From Methanococcoides sp052057775 (GTDB taxonomy: Archaea; Halobacteriota; Methanosarcinia; Methanosarcinales; Methanosarcinaceae): a stretch of DNA of 64,000 bases. The DNA lies in contig NZ_CP195121.1 in assembly GCF_052057775.1 (NCBI RefSeq), forward strand, positions 1,240,001 through 1,304,000. Direction: 5' to 3'. Positions 48,237-58,074 of this stretch are shown piece after piece. The notes beneath the pieces are model-generated. The model ran no database searches and was not told the origin of the DNA. It was given only the letters and a program-made list of their open reading frames with translations. Each line of letters opens with the position of its first letter. Position 1 is the stretch's first letter. Position numbers and translations under genes: made by a program.

Positions 48237-48369
48237 TAAAACGCACCCCCTACTTGCCATATAGGATAAGTCGATAAATATTCATTTTTCGTGAGCACAC
48301 TAACAATTGTGCTCTTTCCTTTGCTTATGTTGTTCGAGAACCCTCCTTGAACACACAATTTTGTTGTGT

Positions 48370-48714
48370 TCATACGACGCCCCCATCTAATACCATTGGG
48401 TTTAAATTATCTTTCTGAGAACGTAGGGTATTGAGTCTTTTTTGCCCTTCTTTTCGTATTGTTGCCTTCGTGCTCTCAGGCATGTTCTCCCAGGTAACTT
48501 TCCCAGCATGTTCCCTTTTAGTCATTCCCCCATATTGTAGAACGCCTAGATACTTGCTATCAATCTTCAAACGGTAAGATTTAGCTAGAGTGCATTTTGT
48601 CTCCGGGTCCTCAGGATCGGTTGGGAGGTTTGGATATAGTGGTGAAAGTGGGCAGTTGTTCACTGCGCATTTAGAAAATCGAGAACATTTATAGTATGGT
48701 GCTTCTCTACTCAT
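48370..48714 (-). CDS. Conserved element protein (B)
   Basis: A 114-residue homologue of 38414-38761 with a complete frame: YYKCSRFSKCAVNNC at the start and LQYGGMTKREHAGKVTW later. The tyrosine at codon 8 corresponds to the amber in element A. ATG overlaps the 53-aa gene's stop (ATGA), as in A. Followed by 130 bases with two short hairpins (near 48294-48315 and 48352-48372) before the helicase start. Confidence 0.65.
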   Translation of the reverse strand: MSREAPYYKCSRFSKCAVNNCPLSPLYPNLPTDPEDPETKCTLAKSYRLKIDSKYLGVLQYGGMTKREHAGKVTWENMPESTKATIRKEGQKRLNTLRSQKDNLNPMVLDGGVV

Positions 48715-48872
48715 ATCCTGTTCCCCTTGGCTAATTCTTGAACTGTTTCACAAAGGGCTTTTTCTATAGGTGACCCAAACTTTAAGAAATAATCAATACT
48801 GGCTTTATGTTCTTTAGAAAACTGTTTTGCCCAGTCCGATAATTCTATATTGTTAGCAGTCTTATGATTCAT
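48711..48872 (-). CDS. 53-residue conserved element protein (B)
   Basis: Near twin of 38256-38417 (NIELSDWAKQFSKEHKASIDYF; SPIEKALCETVQEL). There is no start-covering hairpin here, so that control device is specific to element A. AAGTGAG-type site upstream. Confidence 0.62.
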   Translation of the reverse strand: MNHKTANNIELSDWAKQFSKEHKASIDYFLKFGSPIEKALCETVQELAKGNRI

Positions 48873-48903
48873 CGCGGCTCACTTCCTGGTGGGTTGCTGG
48901 ATT

Positions 48904-49080
48904 TCAGTCGGTAGAATCTTGGCGGATATGCCCGGCTGAAATTCTTAACTTATTTTCATCATCTAATTCTACTATGACAGTTTCTAGATCTGGACCCATT
49001 GTTCTTACCCATTGAACTGGCAAAGAAATCATAAAACTGCCTCCTTGGTTTGCTATTCTTCTTGTTCCAAATTTCAACAT
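48904..49080 (-). CDS. AbrB/SpoVT-like 58-residue protein, first gene of replication operon B
   Basis: MLKFGTRRIANQGGSFMISL followed by PVQWVRTMG and a second strand pair (TVIVELDDENKLRIS) match the AbrB fold. GAGGTG lies 6 bases before the ATG. The gene heads the minus-strand series AbrB-53aa-114aa-helicase and is likely its autorepressor. Divergent from the gene at 49252. Confidence 0.6.
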   Translation of the reverse strand: MLKFGTRRIANQGGSFMISLPVQWVRTMGPDLETVIVELDDENKLRISAGHIRQDSTD

Positions 49081-49251
49081 AGTTTACACCTCTTCAAATA
49101 GAATCTGATGTATATTCTATGATATGACATCAGAATATATAATACAATTTTTCGATTATTTTCTAAATTAATCGACATATTATTCTCTAAGTAATGTTTT
49201 TTGAAAATTGATAAGCGATATATTAAATAAAATTACAACTTATCTTATAAT

Positions 49252-50457
49252 ATGAAACCTATTTTTGAACTGCTAAGAACAAACCAACAATTGAAAACTT
49301 TAAAAAAAGAAGAGGATGATCTGTTACCACATTTAGCGAAAGCTTCGAAATCTAATTCCAAGTTGTATCATCAGATTATCAAACTAGAAGCTAAAGGGGA
49401 AAAAGTAGATGACGTTCTCCTGAAAGCAAAGGCTGATGCAGAAGAAAAAATTATGATGATTGCTGAGAAAAAGAGTGAGATAGGTAGGGAACGTTTTGAT
49501 CTCACATTTGGCAAATTCACGGATCAAGAATTATCAATTTTGAAAGTAATCGATGTTTTGTCTGTAAAAGAAAGAATTATAGTCCAATTAATGCAAGGAC
49601 CTCAAAAAACAAGTGAAATAGCTGCAAATCTTTATTCAATTAGTGCTCCAGAAACCAAGGGTAAGAAAAGAAAGTCATATGGGAAATGCCACAACGTTAC
49701 TGTTGCTTTGAAAATGCTTTGTGATGAAAATATCCTAGACCGCAAAAAAATAAAAACTGGACAACGTGGACAACCTCCAACCTTTTATTCAATCAAAATG
49801 GATTTAGAGACGTTGAGAAAAATATCAATGCTGTATCCTCGCCTAATACCCATAATTCAGGCTGATAAAGATTTTACTTTCATCAAGATTATTTATGACT
49901 CACATAAGGAATTAATAAGTGAATTGGTTTATTCCGATATTTCTGAAGAGTTCTCCAAGGAAAGTCAAAAAAAGTTTGATGACCCAACAAGACGATATGC
50001 AAGCACTAGAGGAATCAATCGTTCAGTTCTTGGGCGAGTAATACATCGTGTCGGGGGTAACTTCCAATTAAAATTATCTCAATCGCTTAATTTTTATAAG
50101 CTTTGCTTATTTACTGAATCTAAATACCCCTCTAGTTCTGAGTACCCTGTTAATACTAATCATGTTAATGTTTCAAATCTTCTTAGAAATTCCTATAATC
50201 TTGAAGACCGACTTAATTATATGAAGTCATCCGCCGGGACTGTTTCTGATACAGTTGAGTTAACAAAAGAAATGGTTTCGGTACCGGATATTGAAAACCT
50301 TTATTATACGGAGTTACCTGATTTGTTGGATGTGGGTTTGAGAGTATGTTTGATTGCTGATAGCCTAGAAGGAAATATGAGTGATAAGTTTGAAAGGGAT
50401 AGCAGGAGGGATTCGCGCTTACTTGAATTGTATAACTATGTTGCAGCATATGGGTGA
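49252..50457 (+). CDS. Coiled-coil and winged-helix protein of element B
   Basis: A 401-residue protein, family not recognised. A coiled coil at about 10-85 is followed by a helix-turn-helix-like segment (SVKERIIVQLMQGPQKTSEIAANLYS at about 110-135) and a wing-like strand (RGQPPTFYSIK) near 180. The C-terminal 200 residues show no motif. It stands alone, divergent from the replication operon, which suits a regulator or a partition-type protein of the element. Confidence 0.5.
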   Translation: MKPIFELLRTNQQLKTLKKEEDDLLPHLAKASKSNSKLYHQIIKLEAKGEKVDDVLLKAKADAEEKIMMIAEKKSEIGRERFDLTFGKFTDQELSILKVIDVLSVKERIIVQLMQGPQKTSEIAANLYSISAPETKGKKRKSYGKCHNVTVALKMLCDENILDRKKIKTGQRGQPPTFYSIKMDLETLRKISMLYPRLIPIIQADKDFTFIKIIYDSHKELISELVYSDISEEFSKESQKKFDDPTRRYASTRGINRSVLGRVIHRVGGNFQLKLSQSLNFYKLCLFTESKYPSSSEYPVNTNHVNVSNLLRNSYNLEDRLNYMKSSAGTVSDTVELTKEMVSVPDIENLYYTELPDLLDVGLRVCLIADSLEGNMSDKFERDSRRDSRLLELYNYVAAYG

Positions 50458-50527
50458 AACTGTTCTTACTGACAAACATCAAAAAGTAAATATATGCTTA
50501 ACCATTTGTACCACTGCCTGTATTCCA

Positions 50528-50668
50528 TCATCTAACTTCCACCAGACATACAGATCCTACTTGCTCCCTGAACTCTAGAACAGTTCCTTTTTTCCATCCT
50601 TTGAGTTTTACTATATCCTTCGGGATTGTGATAAAAAATCTATCATTTGATTCCTGGATCTTTGGCAT
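50528..50668 (-). CDS. AbrB/SpoVT-like 46-residue protein (B)
   Basis: MPKIQESNDRFFITIPKDIV then KLKGWKKGTVLEFREQVGS; about 85 percent identical to 37455-37595. AAGGTGATTTT-ATG gives a normal start here. It faces the wHTH gene. Confidence 0.6.
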   Translation of the reverse strand: MPKIQESNDRFFITIPKDIVKLKGWKKGTVLEFREQVGSVCLVEVR

Positions 50669-50929
50669 AAAATCACCTTATACTATACATTATATTATTC
50701 TATTTTCTATAGTATATGATTCTCTATATAATTAGTTAATGTTATGATAAAATATCTATTGTATCAATTATTTGATATTAGAGCTAAATGGAGTGGTTAA
50801 TAATAGTATATGTATTAACCAAAACGTTTAAACATCAGTGAATGTGCTTCTTATTTTGATAGTTAAAGTTCGTTAGAGAAGTTGAGAAAGACTAGGATAT
50901 TCTAAAGGTACATAGCATTATATGAAGAA
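50669..50929. other. Short non-coding stretch with element-end motifs
   Basis: GTATGTATTAACC-type end motif at about 50805-50833 (degenerate after the arm) and TAGGATATTCTAAAG at about 50893-50907, which copies the inner end of element A. This marks an old junction between backbone and cargo of element B. Confidence 0.4.
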
Positions 50930-51016
50930 AATGCGAAGGCTGATAAGCCTTTTACTCTTAATGCACATAATAGAGAGCGTTTGAATCAATTGGAAAAACT
51001 TGTCGCAAACGGTTAA
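50930..51016 (+). pseudogene. Remnant encoding a conserved peptide (copy B)
   Basis: Frame NAKADKPFTLNAHNRERLNQ then LEKLVANG and TAA. Where element A's copy has TAG, this has TTG. The bases just upstream are frame-shifted relative to the other copies. Confidence 0.5.
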
Positions 51017-51019
51017 TTT

Positions 51020-51098
51020 TGTTGTCGTTTTTCTGTCGCTTTTTGTCGTTTTTTCTATAGAAAATTAAGCGACAATTTCAGGCGACAAGACGACAAGT
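51020..51098. repeat. GTCG/CGAC inverted-repeat cluster
   Basis: TTGTCGTTTTTCTGTCGCTTTTTGTCG (51022-51048) is answered by CGACAATTTCAGGCGACAAGACGACAAG (51070-51097). A related but eroded version is at 24110-24180. It could form a long branched hairpin; function unknown. Confidence 0.5.
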
Positions 51099-51124
51099 GA
51101 AAAGCGATCCATGAGATCGAATCT

Positions 51125-51418
51125 TTAGCTAACATCTCTGAAATCCTTAGTTTTCTGTACAATATTACTGATATGCCTAGTTGTCATCTGCCACAGACCA
51201 TCTATCATGTCAAGGACCTCAGGCAATATTCGCATCACAGCATATGCTATCACAAAGAGCGCAATAGCTGAACCGATCTTCGCGATCACATGGTGTGCAA
51301 TCTCAAAACTTTCAGGTCCGAACCACTGTTCTCCATAGGCTACAATCCTATTCAGTGTCAGAAATAGCCCTGTGTAGCGCAGCACACAGTAGAACTTATT
51401 GATCGTATGTAAGAGCAA
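51125..51418 (-). CDS. Small membrane protein at the end of the RM operon
   Basis: A 97-residue frame with one or two hydrophobic helices (about 45-70, IGSAIALFVIAYAVMRIL). It overlaps the hsdR end by 23 bases in another frame. No family recognised; it may be a truncated gene, as its true start is uncertain. Confidence 0.4.
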   Translation of the reverse strand: MLLHTINKFYCVLRYTGLFLTLNRIVAYGEQWFGPESFEIAHHVIAKIGSAIALFVIAYAVMRILPEVLDMIDGLWQMTTRHISNIVQKTKDFRDVS

Positions 51419-54335
51419 ACATAGTGTCTGTTAACCATTTTCTGAAAGAATCATTATCACTGAATTGTTTGAATAGCTCAGTATCATCCTTCAAAAATGC
51501 TGCCATCACACGTGCTAAAGCTTTGTCATGTTCGATACGTGCGTTCTGTTTGTCCGAGTTCTTTATGGCATTCTGGTATGCTGTGTCTGCGGTAACTTGA
51601 CTACGAATATCTTCTGTGATCATTCTCATGACTCTGTCTCTATCGCTCCAAGGGATATTGCCGAACTGCTCATTGAATATCTTTAATATATTGCTGAGTC
51701 TGTCAAGTTCAGGTTCGGATTTGAAACCACCTGCACTTGTTGGCACTGGTTCAATTTCTGCATCGCTATCAGGTAATTGAATCTTAATTGCAGTCTGTTT
51801 CTCTACCCTATAACTATCCATGTCAATTGCTTCAAGAATACCTCTTGACAAGTCTTCTTCTCTTGGAGCAGGGAGCTTTGGAACAAGGAAATTGAGGAAT
51901 ATAGATAGTTTTTCCCAATCAGCATTTGTGTATGGAAGAATTGATGATAGGAATCCATATGTACGGTTAAAGGCTTTTGCTTTGCTTTTGAAATCTACCT
52001 GTTCATCTTCGTCCAGATTCTCTTTATATGTAGCAACAGAAACGTCTAGTATCGGGTCAAGTCTATCACGGTCAGCACCTGCAAGATACATGTTTGTAAG
52101 CTGGTCTATCTGTTCGGGTAAGTATACCTGATAGTTGTCAAGATCATCTTTGAGGTCATGTAACTTGTTTGGGTCGGTTTCATCACTTAAGATGGTTGTG
52201 CGATAGTAGTCAGAGAACGCATACTGTATTGTATCGGTATCGTTCATGAAGTCGAGAATAAAGACATCATGCTTTTGTGGATGTGCTCTGTTTAATCTTG
52301 AAAGTGTCTGTACTGCTTTGATACCTGCAAGTACTTTGTCTACATACATAGTGTGTAGTAGTGGTTCATCGTAACCTGTCTGAAATTTATCAGCACAGAT
52401 TAGGAACCTGTAAGGGTCTTCCTGTATTTTGTCTTCTATCTGACTGCTGGGGAATTCGTTGAGTGAAGATTCTGTTACCTTTACTCCTTTGTAGTCAAAT
52501 TCACCTGAGAATGCAACGATAGTTTTGTAAGGGCTCTTACGTTCAGCAAGATAGCTGTTGAAAGCATGGAAATACTGTATTGCACGCTCGATACCATTTG
52601 TTACAACCATAGCTCGTGCATGTCCACCTATTTTGTTAAGTGCAATTACCTGCTCGTGGAAATGGTCTATCATTATCTCAGCTTTCAGATGAATTGCATG
52701 ATCGTGACCTTCAACGTATTTCCTGAGTTTTTTTCTCGCTTTCTTAGTATCAAATTCCGGATCAGAGTCTATTGTTTTGATAAGTTTATAGTAGCTGTTT
52801 ACAGGTGTGTAGTGCTGGAGAACATCAAGAATGAAGCGTTCTTGTATTGCCTGCTTCATAGTGTAGCTGTGGAATGGACGGTGTTTTACCTGTCCTTCAT
52901 CATCATATTTCCATCCGAAAAGTTCCAGTGTCTTGTTCTTTGGTGTAGCGGTGAATGCAAAGTAACTAGCATTTTTAAGCATCTTTCTTTGTTGCATACG
53001 CTTTTCCAGTGCGTCATTGATAGTGTCTTCTGGATCAGCGAGAGCCTCGTTCATAGCTGCTACGGTTTTTCCACCTTGACTGGAGTGAGCTTCATCAATG
53101 AGTATGGCAAAGTTACGCCCACTTTCTTTACCTATCTCACCAAGTATGAATGGGAATTTCTGAACAGTGGTAATAATTATCTTCTTTCCACTTTCAATGA
53201 ATTTACGCAGGTCGCCAGAGTGTTCGGCATGACCGATAGTAGAACTCACCTGTGCGAATTGCCTGATAGTATTGTTTATTTGCTTGTCAAGCACTCTACG
53301 ATCAGTGATGATGATTATTGAATCAAATATCTCTTTATCGTCTTTCTTAAGCCCTATAAGCTGATGTGCAAGCCATGCTATAGAGTTGCTTTTTCCACTG
53401 CCTGCTGAATGCTGGATTAAGTAGCGTATGCCAACTCCATGCTGAGCAGCATTGTCAAGCAACCTGCGGACAACATCGAGCTGATGGTAACGTGGGAATA
53501 TCTGCACAGACTTCTTTTTGCCGGTTTTCTCGTCTTTCACTTCTACGACCTGTGCGTAGTTCTCCAAAATATTAGTGAGACTTTTCGGTGTGAGTATGCG
53601 CTTCCAGAGATAGTCTGTTTTAAGTCCGTCAGGATTTGGAGGATTACCGGCACCATCGTTGTATCCCTTATTTAATGGGAAAAATCGTGATTTTTTAAGT
53701 TTAAGCTCTGTGCAGAATTGCACCTCGTTGTCATCAACAGCAAAATGAGCAACACACCTACCGAACTGGAATATTAGTTCTCGAGGATCACGGTCTCTTC
53801 TGTATTGCTCAATAGCATCGTCTACGGTCTGTTTGGTGAGACTGTTTTTTAATTCAAAGGTTGCTATTGGCAAACCGTTTATGAAAAGACACAAGTCCAG
53901 AGCTAGTTTTGTTTCATCTCTACTGTAGCGTAATTGCCTTGTCACGCTGAATCTGTTTTTGGAATAAAGTTCCTCTGCCTTTATGTTCCCAGATGTAGGA
54001 GTTGTATAGAAAAGGTGAATATCATCATACTTACCGTGTTTCATTCCATTCCTAATCACATTGATGATGCCGTTCTTTGTGATCTCGCCTTGCAATCTAG
54101 CCAAGAACTTACGTCTGGTCGGACTATCATTGTGCAGGTCAAAAGCTTCTACAAGCTCTTCCTGCGTATCTTCCATGAACTTTGTAAGTTGTATAAGATC
54201 AACAGCATATTCTCTGTCATAGTCTTTCGGATCACCCAATATCCAGTGAGAACTTCTATCAAATGTAACTGCTTTTGCTGTCATATAGTCCACAATGAGG
54301 GATTCAAGCCCTCTCTCACTGGTATCTGTGATCAT
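51396..54335 (-). CDS. hsdR: Type I restriction enzyme, R subunit
   Basis: A 979-residue motor-nuclease. The N-terminal nuclease domain has the PD-ExK-like pattern (LCLFINGLPIATFELKN near residue 150). Motor motifs follow: Walker A HSAGSGKSNSIAW near 325, DEAH (ILIDEAHSSQ) near 430, SFTATPK-like FAFTATP near 480 and motif VI QTLSRLNRAH near 700. With HsdM and HsdS it cleaves unmethylated foreign DNA. It starts 2 bases after the hsdS stop. Confidence 0.95.
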   Translation of the reverse strand: MITDTSERGLESLIVDYMTAKAVTFDRSSHWILGDPKDYDREYAVDLIQLTKFMEDTQEELVEAFDLHNDSPTRRKFLARLQGEITKNGIINVIRNGMKHGKYDDIHLFYTTPTSGNIKAEELYSKNRFSVTRQLRYSRDETKLALDLCLFINGLPIATFELKNSLTKQTVDDAIEQYRRDRDPRELIFQFGRCVAHFAVDDNEVQFCTELKLKKSRFFPLNKGYNDGAGNPPNPDGLKTDYLWKRILTPKSLTNILENYAQVVEVKDEKTGKKKSVQIFPRYHQLDVVRRLLDNAAQHGVGIRYLIQHSAGSGKSNSIAWLAHQLIGLKKDDKEIFDSIIIITDRRVLDKQINNTIRQFAQVSSTIGHAEHSGDLRKFIESGKKIIITTVQKFPFILGEIGKESGRNFAILIDEAHSSQGGKTVAAMNEALADPEDTINDALEKRMQQRKMLKNASYFAFTATPKNKTLELFGWKYDDEGQVKHRPFHSYTMKQAIQERFILDVLQHYTPVNSYYKLIKTIDSDPEFDTKKARKKLRKYVEGHDHAIHLKAEIMIDHFHEQVIALNKIGGHARAMVVTNGIERAIQYFHAFNSYLAERKSPYKTIVAFSGEFDYKGVKVTESSLNEFPSSQIEDKIQEDPYRFLICADKFQTGYDEPLLHTMYVDKVLAGIKAVQTLSRLNRAHPQKHDVFILDFMNDTDTIQYAFSDYYRTTILSDETDPNKLHDLKDDLDNYQVYLPEQIDQLTNMYLAGADRDRLDPILDVSVATYKENLDEDEQVDFKSKAKAFNRTYGFLSSILPYTNADWEKLSIFLNFLVPKLPAPREEDLSRGILEAIDMDSYRVEKQTAIKIQLPDSDAEIEPVPTSAGGFKSEPELDRLSNILKIFNEQFGNIPWSDRDRVMRMITEDIRSQVTADTAYQNAIKNSDKQNARIEHDKALARVMAAFLKDDTELFKQFSDNDSFRKWLTDTMFALTYDQ

Positions 54336-54337
54336 AT

Positions 54338-55753
54338 TCAGTCTTCCTCCGTCATTTCCCCAAAGTCATCATCAGTATTTTCTTCGATCTCTTCAGTTTC
54401 GTCCTCAAAGATTTCCATATCCTCAGTTTCCACTGGCAGATTCGCAGCAGCTTCTCGCACATCAAGTTTTCCGGTTACAACATCAGAGATTAAACGGGTG
54501 CGGTATTCTTTAAGGAGTTTGATTTCTTGATGCGTGTCATTGATTGTATTAGTTACTTGTTCAGTAATCATTTCTGCAAAATGTACTATTTCTTTTTGTT
54601 CTTCAATTGGTGGGACAATTGAATGCACATTATAATAATTCTGATTAGATAAATTTTGTAATCCAACCGTCATTCCGTTAGAACGACCAGCGTAAATGGA
54701 TCTATAAACGTTTGTATGATAAAGAAGTTCAAAATATTTGGTTGTAAGTGGGCGACGTGGTTCAAATACTCCATAATGAAATGAAACAATTCCTCTTATT
54801 GTGGATGAAAAGAAAACACCTAAATGAGCTTTGAACCTGTTGAGTACTAAGTCTCCCGGTATTGTCACCTTCCAGTTGTCATAAGTTGAAGTCTGCAAAG
54901 ATCTTTCTTGCATTTCACTTGTAGGAATTAATCCGTCTCTCTGTGAAAGCGATAGTGGTGTTTCTGCTTGTCCATCATGTGGTCGAATTTTTTCCTTGAA
55001 AATACGCTGGTTTAGAATCACTTCCCAATGTTCCGGCACATCCTCCAACCATTCTACTCCCGAATCTTTCAGTTTAACATTCGGGTTAAGTCCACGAGTA
55101 ACGGCACGGTGGATAATAGCCTGCTTCTGCTCCTCCAGCAATTTAATCAACTTCTGCTTGGTGTAGATGTAACGATGGATACGCCGATTCATATAATCGA
55201 GATAACATACTATGGCAGATTGTTCTGTAAGGGGTGGGAGAAAAACGGGAAGTGAACGTACCTTCTCTGCATTTAGATTTGCTTGCGTGCTTGAGTTAGA
55301 AATTAAAGCAAGATGGGGACGTAAGTTTTCAAGGTAATAATAAGCAAATTTATTTTCCAATTCGGATTGCCGGAATTTGATTCCGATAATAGCTTGGTTT
55401 ACAGTCGCCTCAATTTCAAGTATTGAAACAGTACCGAGACTTGCGTATATTGAATAAAGAATAGTCTCTTTTGGAAGTATTTCTAGATTTTTTGAAGCTC
55501 TCCCTTCCTCTGTAATTGCTTTGACTGTCTTTTTTACATATTTTTGACTTGTCATATCAGCTATCATCAACCAAGGCAAACCCTCAGGTGGATTACAGTA
55601 ATATTTTGCATTTCCAGAATCTGGCGTGCCGCCAGTATAGAAGCGTTCCGAACATTGTTTAAGTCTTTTGACTTCCCAATGTTCCGGTACCTCACCCAGC
55701 CAAGGTACACCTGAATCTTTGTAAGATGGATAAGGTTTAAGGTCGTGAATCAT
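54338..55753 (-). CDS. hsdS: Type I specificity subunit
   Basis: A 471-residue protein with two target-recognition domains (about 15-200 and 225-420). Each begins with a PEHWEVKRL/PEHWEVIL-type block and is followed by a conserved helical spacer (FLPPLTEQSAIVCYLD; VPPIEEQKEIVHFAE). It ends in a very acidic tail (EDMEIFEDETEEIEE). Its ATG overlaps the hsdM stop (TAATG). Target sequence cannot be read from this. Confidence 0.93.
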   Translation of the reverse strand: MIHDLKPYPSYKDSGVPWLGEVPEHWEVKRLKQCSERFYTGGTPDSGNAKYYCNPPEGLPWLMIADMTSQKYVKKTVKAITEEGRASKNLEILPKETILYSIYASLGTVSILEIEATVNQAIIGIKFRQSELENKFAYYYLENLRPHLALISNSSTQANLNAEKVRSLPVFLPPLTEQSAIVCYLDYMNRRIHRYIYTKQKLIKLLEEQKQAIIHRAVTRGLNPNVKLKDSGVEWLEDVPEHWEVILNQRIFKEKIRPHDGQAETPLSLSQRDGLIPTSEMQERSLQTSTYDNWKVTIPGDLVLNRFKAHLGVFFSSTIRGIVSFHYGVFEPRRPLTTKYFELLYHTNVYRSIYAGRSNGMTVGLQNLSNQNYYNVHSIVPPIEEQKEIVHFAEMITEQVTNTINDTHQEIKLLKEYRTRLISDVVTGKLDVREAAANLPVETEDMEIFEDETEEIEENTDDDFGEMTEED

Positions 55754-57897
55754 TAGGAGTTCCCCTTTCCAATTATCTCATCTAGCAAACCTTCTGTTTC
55801 TTTTTCCAGTGCAAGTATGTCTGCCTTGATTTCTTCAAGTGAGCGAAGTGGTTGCGGTTTATAGAAATATCTGGTAAAGCTGATCTCATAACCTGTCTTG
55901 ATACTCGATTCGTCAATCCACGCATCAGCAACGTGCGGTAGCACTTCTCTATGGATAAATGCTTCAATGCCACCGTCTTCAAGTAAAGGCACCTGTTCGG
56001 TATCTCTTAGTTCGGTGTCAGGTTCATATTCCACAACAGCAGTTTTTCCATTGACCTGAGCTTCAAAGAATCCTCTTAATGGGTCAACTTCGAATTTTCC
56101 GAGTTTGTGTATCTTCTTGATAACAGGTTCAGCAGATTCATTTTTCCTCGCAAGACTTTTTTGAATGAGCTTAGTTCTCTTTGCGGTAAGCTTGACATTA
56201 ATATCAGATGCAGTGTCTTTTGTAGAATTCAGGAATGAATTGAAATCCATATGTGGTCCTGAACCGAGCTTGTCTGCTGCTTTATCAATAACATCTACCA
56301 AAATAGTCTCTCCAGCTTCATCACATGCTTTTCTAAAAGCTTCTCTGTTATCTGCAGAGAGATTTACCATCAGTCTGAGTGGTCTTTCCACTGTGACTTT
56401 CCAGTAACCGAATGCCTCGTTCTGGAATATCTTTGATTGCTCTGATTCTTCAAAAGCAAGGAAGGTATCACATATTTTCTTGATATCATCTTCAGAGAGT
56501 GCACAGTTCTTCTTACCAAGATTCTTACGCAGAGGTTTGTACCACTGACTTGCATCGATAAGCTGCACTTTGCCTTTTCTTTGTTCGGGTTTACGGTTGC
56601 TTAGAACCCATATGTATGTTGCAATACCTGTGTTGTAAAACATGTTTAGAGGTAATGCTACAATAGCTTCCAGCCAGTCATTTTCGATAATCCAGCGACG
56701 TATATTGCTTTCTCCCTGACCTGCATCTCCAGTGAACAGTGAGGAACCGTTGTGGACTTCTGCGATTCTGCTACCAAGTGGGGTATCTGATTTCATTTTG
56801 GACAGCATATTCACGAGAAACATCATTTGTCCATCACTGGAACGTGTGATAAGTGAATATTCGGAATCATCAGCATGGTTAAGCTTAAATCGAGGGTCTT
56901 TAATTCCGGTTTTACCGCCCATTCTCTCAAGGTCGGTCTTCCAGCTTTTACCATATGGAGGATTTGAAAGCATGAAATCAAATTCACGTGATGGGAAAGC
57001 ATCATTTGAAAGAGTTGAGTGTTCAGGGCCACCTACAAGGTTGTCTGCTGCTTCACCTTCCCCTTTAAGCAGAAAATCGGCTTTTGCAATTGCATATGTT
57101 TCTGCATTTATTTCCTGTCCGTAGAGGTGTGTTACAACCTGTTTGTCATGTTCCTCCGAAAGCTTGAGTAGAGTTTCTTCAGCAACAGTCAGCATTCCTC
57201 CTGTTCCACATGCACCATCATAAAGAAGGTATGTACCCGATTCTATTTTATCTGCAACAGGCAAGAATATCAGATTCGCCATAAGCTTAACTGCATCTCT
57301 TGGAGTCCAGTGTTCACCAGCCTCCTCATTGTTTTCCTCATTGAAGCGACGAATAAGTTCTTCGAAAATAGTTCCCATTGCATGGTTATCAAGACCAGGG
57401 AACTTGATAGATCCGTCTCCGTTCAATACAGGATTTGGACTAAGGTTTATCGAAGGGTGAAGGAACTTCTCTATGAGCGTACCAAGTACATCTGCTTTTG
57501 AAAGGCGTGGTATCTGGTTTCTGAATTCGAAGTTATCAAGAATATCCTGCACATTTGGAGAAAAGCCATCAAGGTATGCTTCAAAATCAGCCTTCAATTG
57601 CTGTTGACTTGCACGTGAACGAAGGTCTTTTAATCTGAACTTAGAAGTGTTATAAAAGTCCTGACCTGCAGCACCACGCAATGCCTGATCTTGATTAGTA
57701 ACACCTGCATCATCAAGCATATTTTTCATGTCAAGCACTTCTTGCTTGTTTGACTCAAGAACAGTATCAAGACGTCTTAAAACTGTCATTGGCAGAATAA
57801 CATCTCGGTATTTACCACGAGGATAAATGTCTCGCAGTACGTCATCAGCAATTCTCCAAATAAAGTTTGCAATCCAGCTAACGTTGTTTTCGTCCAT
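55753..57897 (-). CDS. hsdM: Type I DNA methyltransferase subunit
   Basis: A 714-residue N6-adenine methyltransferase. Motif I is LLYDGACGTGG near residue 230 (SAM binding) and motif IV is LSNPPYGKSW near 310 (NPPY catalytic). An N-terminal HsdM_N helical domain is present. ATG 57897 (MDENNVSW) has GGAG 6 bases before it; ATG 57918 has no such site. First gene of hsdM-S-R. Confidence 0.95.
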   Translation of the reverse strand: MDENNVSWIANFIWRIADDVLRDIYPRGKYRDVILPMTVLRRLDTVLESNKQEVLDMKNMLDDAGVTNQDQALRGAAGQDFYNTSKFRLKDLRSRASQQQLKADFEAYLDGFSPNVQDILDNFEFRNQIPRLSKADVLGTLIEKFLHPSINLSPNPVLNGDGSIKFPGLDNHAMGTIFEELIRRFNEENNEEAGEHWTPRDAVKLMANLIFLPVADKIESGTYLLYDGACGTGGMLTVAEETLLKLSEEHDKQVVTHLYGQEINAETYAIAKADFLLKGEGEAADNLVGGPEHSTLSNDAFPSREFDFMLSNPPYGKSWKTDLERMGGKTGIKDPRFKLNHADDSEYSLITRSSDGQMMFLVNMLSKMKSDTPLGSRIAEVHNGSSLFTGDAGQGESNIRRWIIENDWLEAIVALPLNMFYNTGIATYIWVLSNRKPEQRKGKVQLIDASQWYKPLRKNLGKKNCALSEDDIKKICDTFLAFEESEQSKIFQNEAFGYWKVTVERPLRLMVNLSADNREAFRKACDEAGETILVDVIDKAADKLGSGPHMDFNSFLNSTKDTASDINVKLTAKRTKLIQKSLARKNESAEPVIKKIHKLGKFEVDPLRGFFEAQVNGKTAVVEYEPDTELRDTEQVPLLEDGGIEAFIHREVLPHVADAWIDESSIKTGYEISFTRYFYKPQPLRSLEEIKADILALEKETEGLLDEIIGKGNS

Positions 57898-57954
57898 ATT
57901 TTCTCCAAAAATAATCATTACAGATTACGCAAAACACAGTTTCTTTGATATAAA

Positions 57955-58040
57955 TCCCAAGTTATTAATAATGAACCTTTTGTTTAATCATACCTTAAGA
58001 ATTGGGATATGTGTTAACCAAAGAGTTTATACAGCGTGAA
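57955..58040 (-). repeat. Element-end-like repeat, copy 2
   Basis: On the minus strand GCATATTTCACGCTGTATAAAC, TTTGGTTAACACATA, TTCTTAAGG and AAACAAAAGGTTC follow the order seen at 10345-10440, in opposite orientation. It separates the RM operon from the HEPN/pentapeptide unit. Confidence 0.6.
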
Positions 58041-58074
58041 ATATGCACAGCGCTGTTCAGATACACCAAAAAAA

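Noticed and set aside
52566..53321. A 251-residue plus-strand ORF inside the hsdR region
   Set aside because: Antisense shadow of hsdR, Cys/Phe/Tyr-rich, with no family resemblance.
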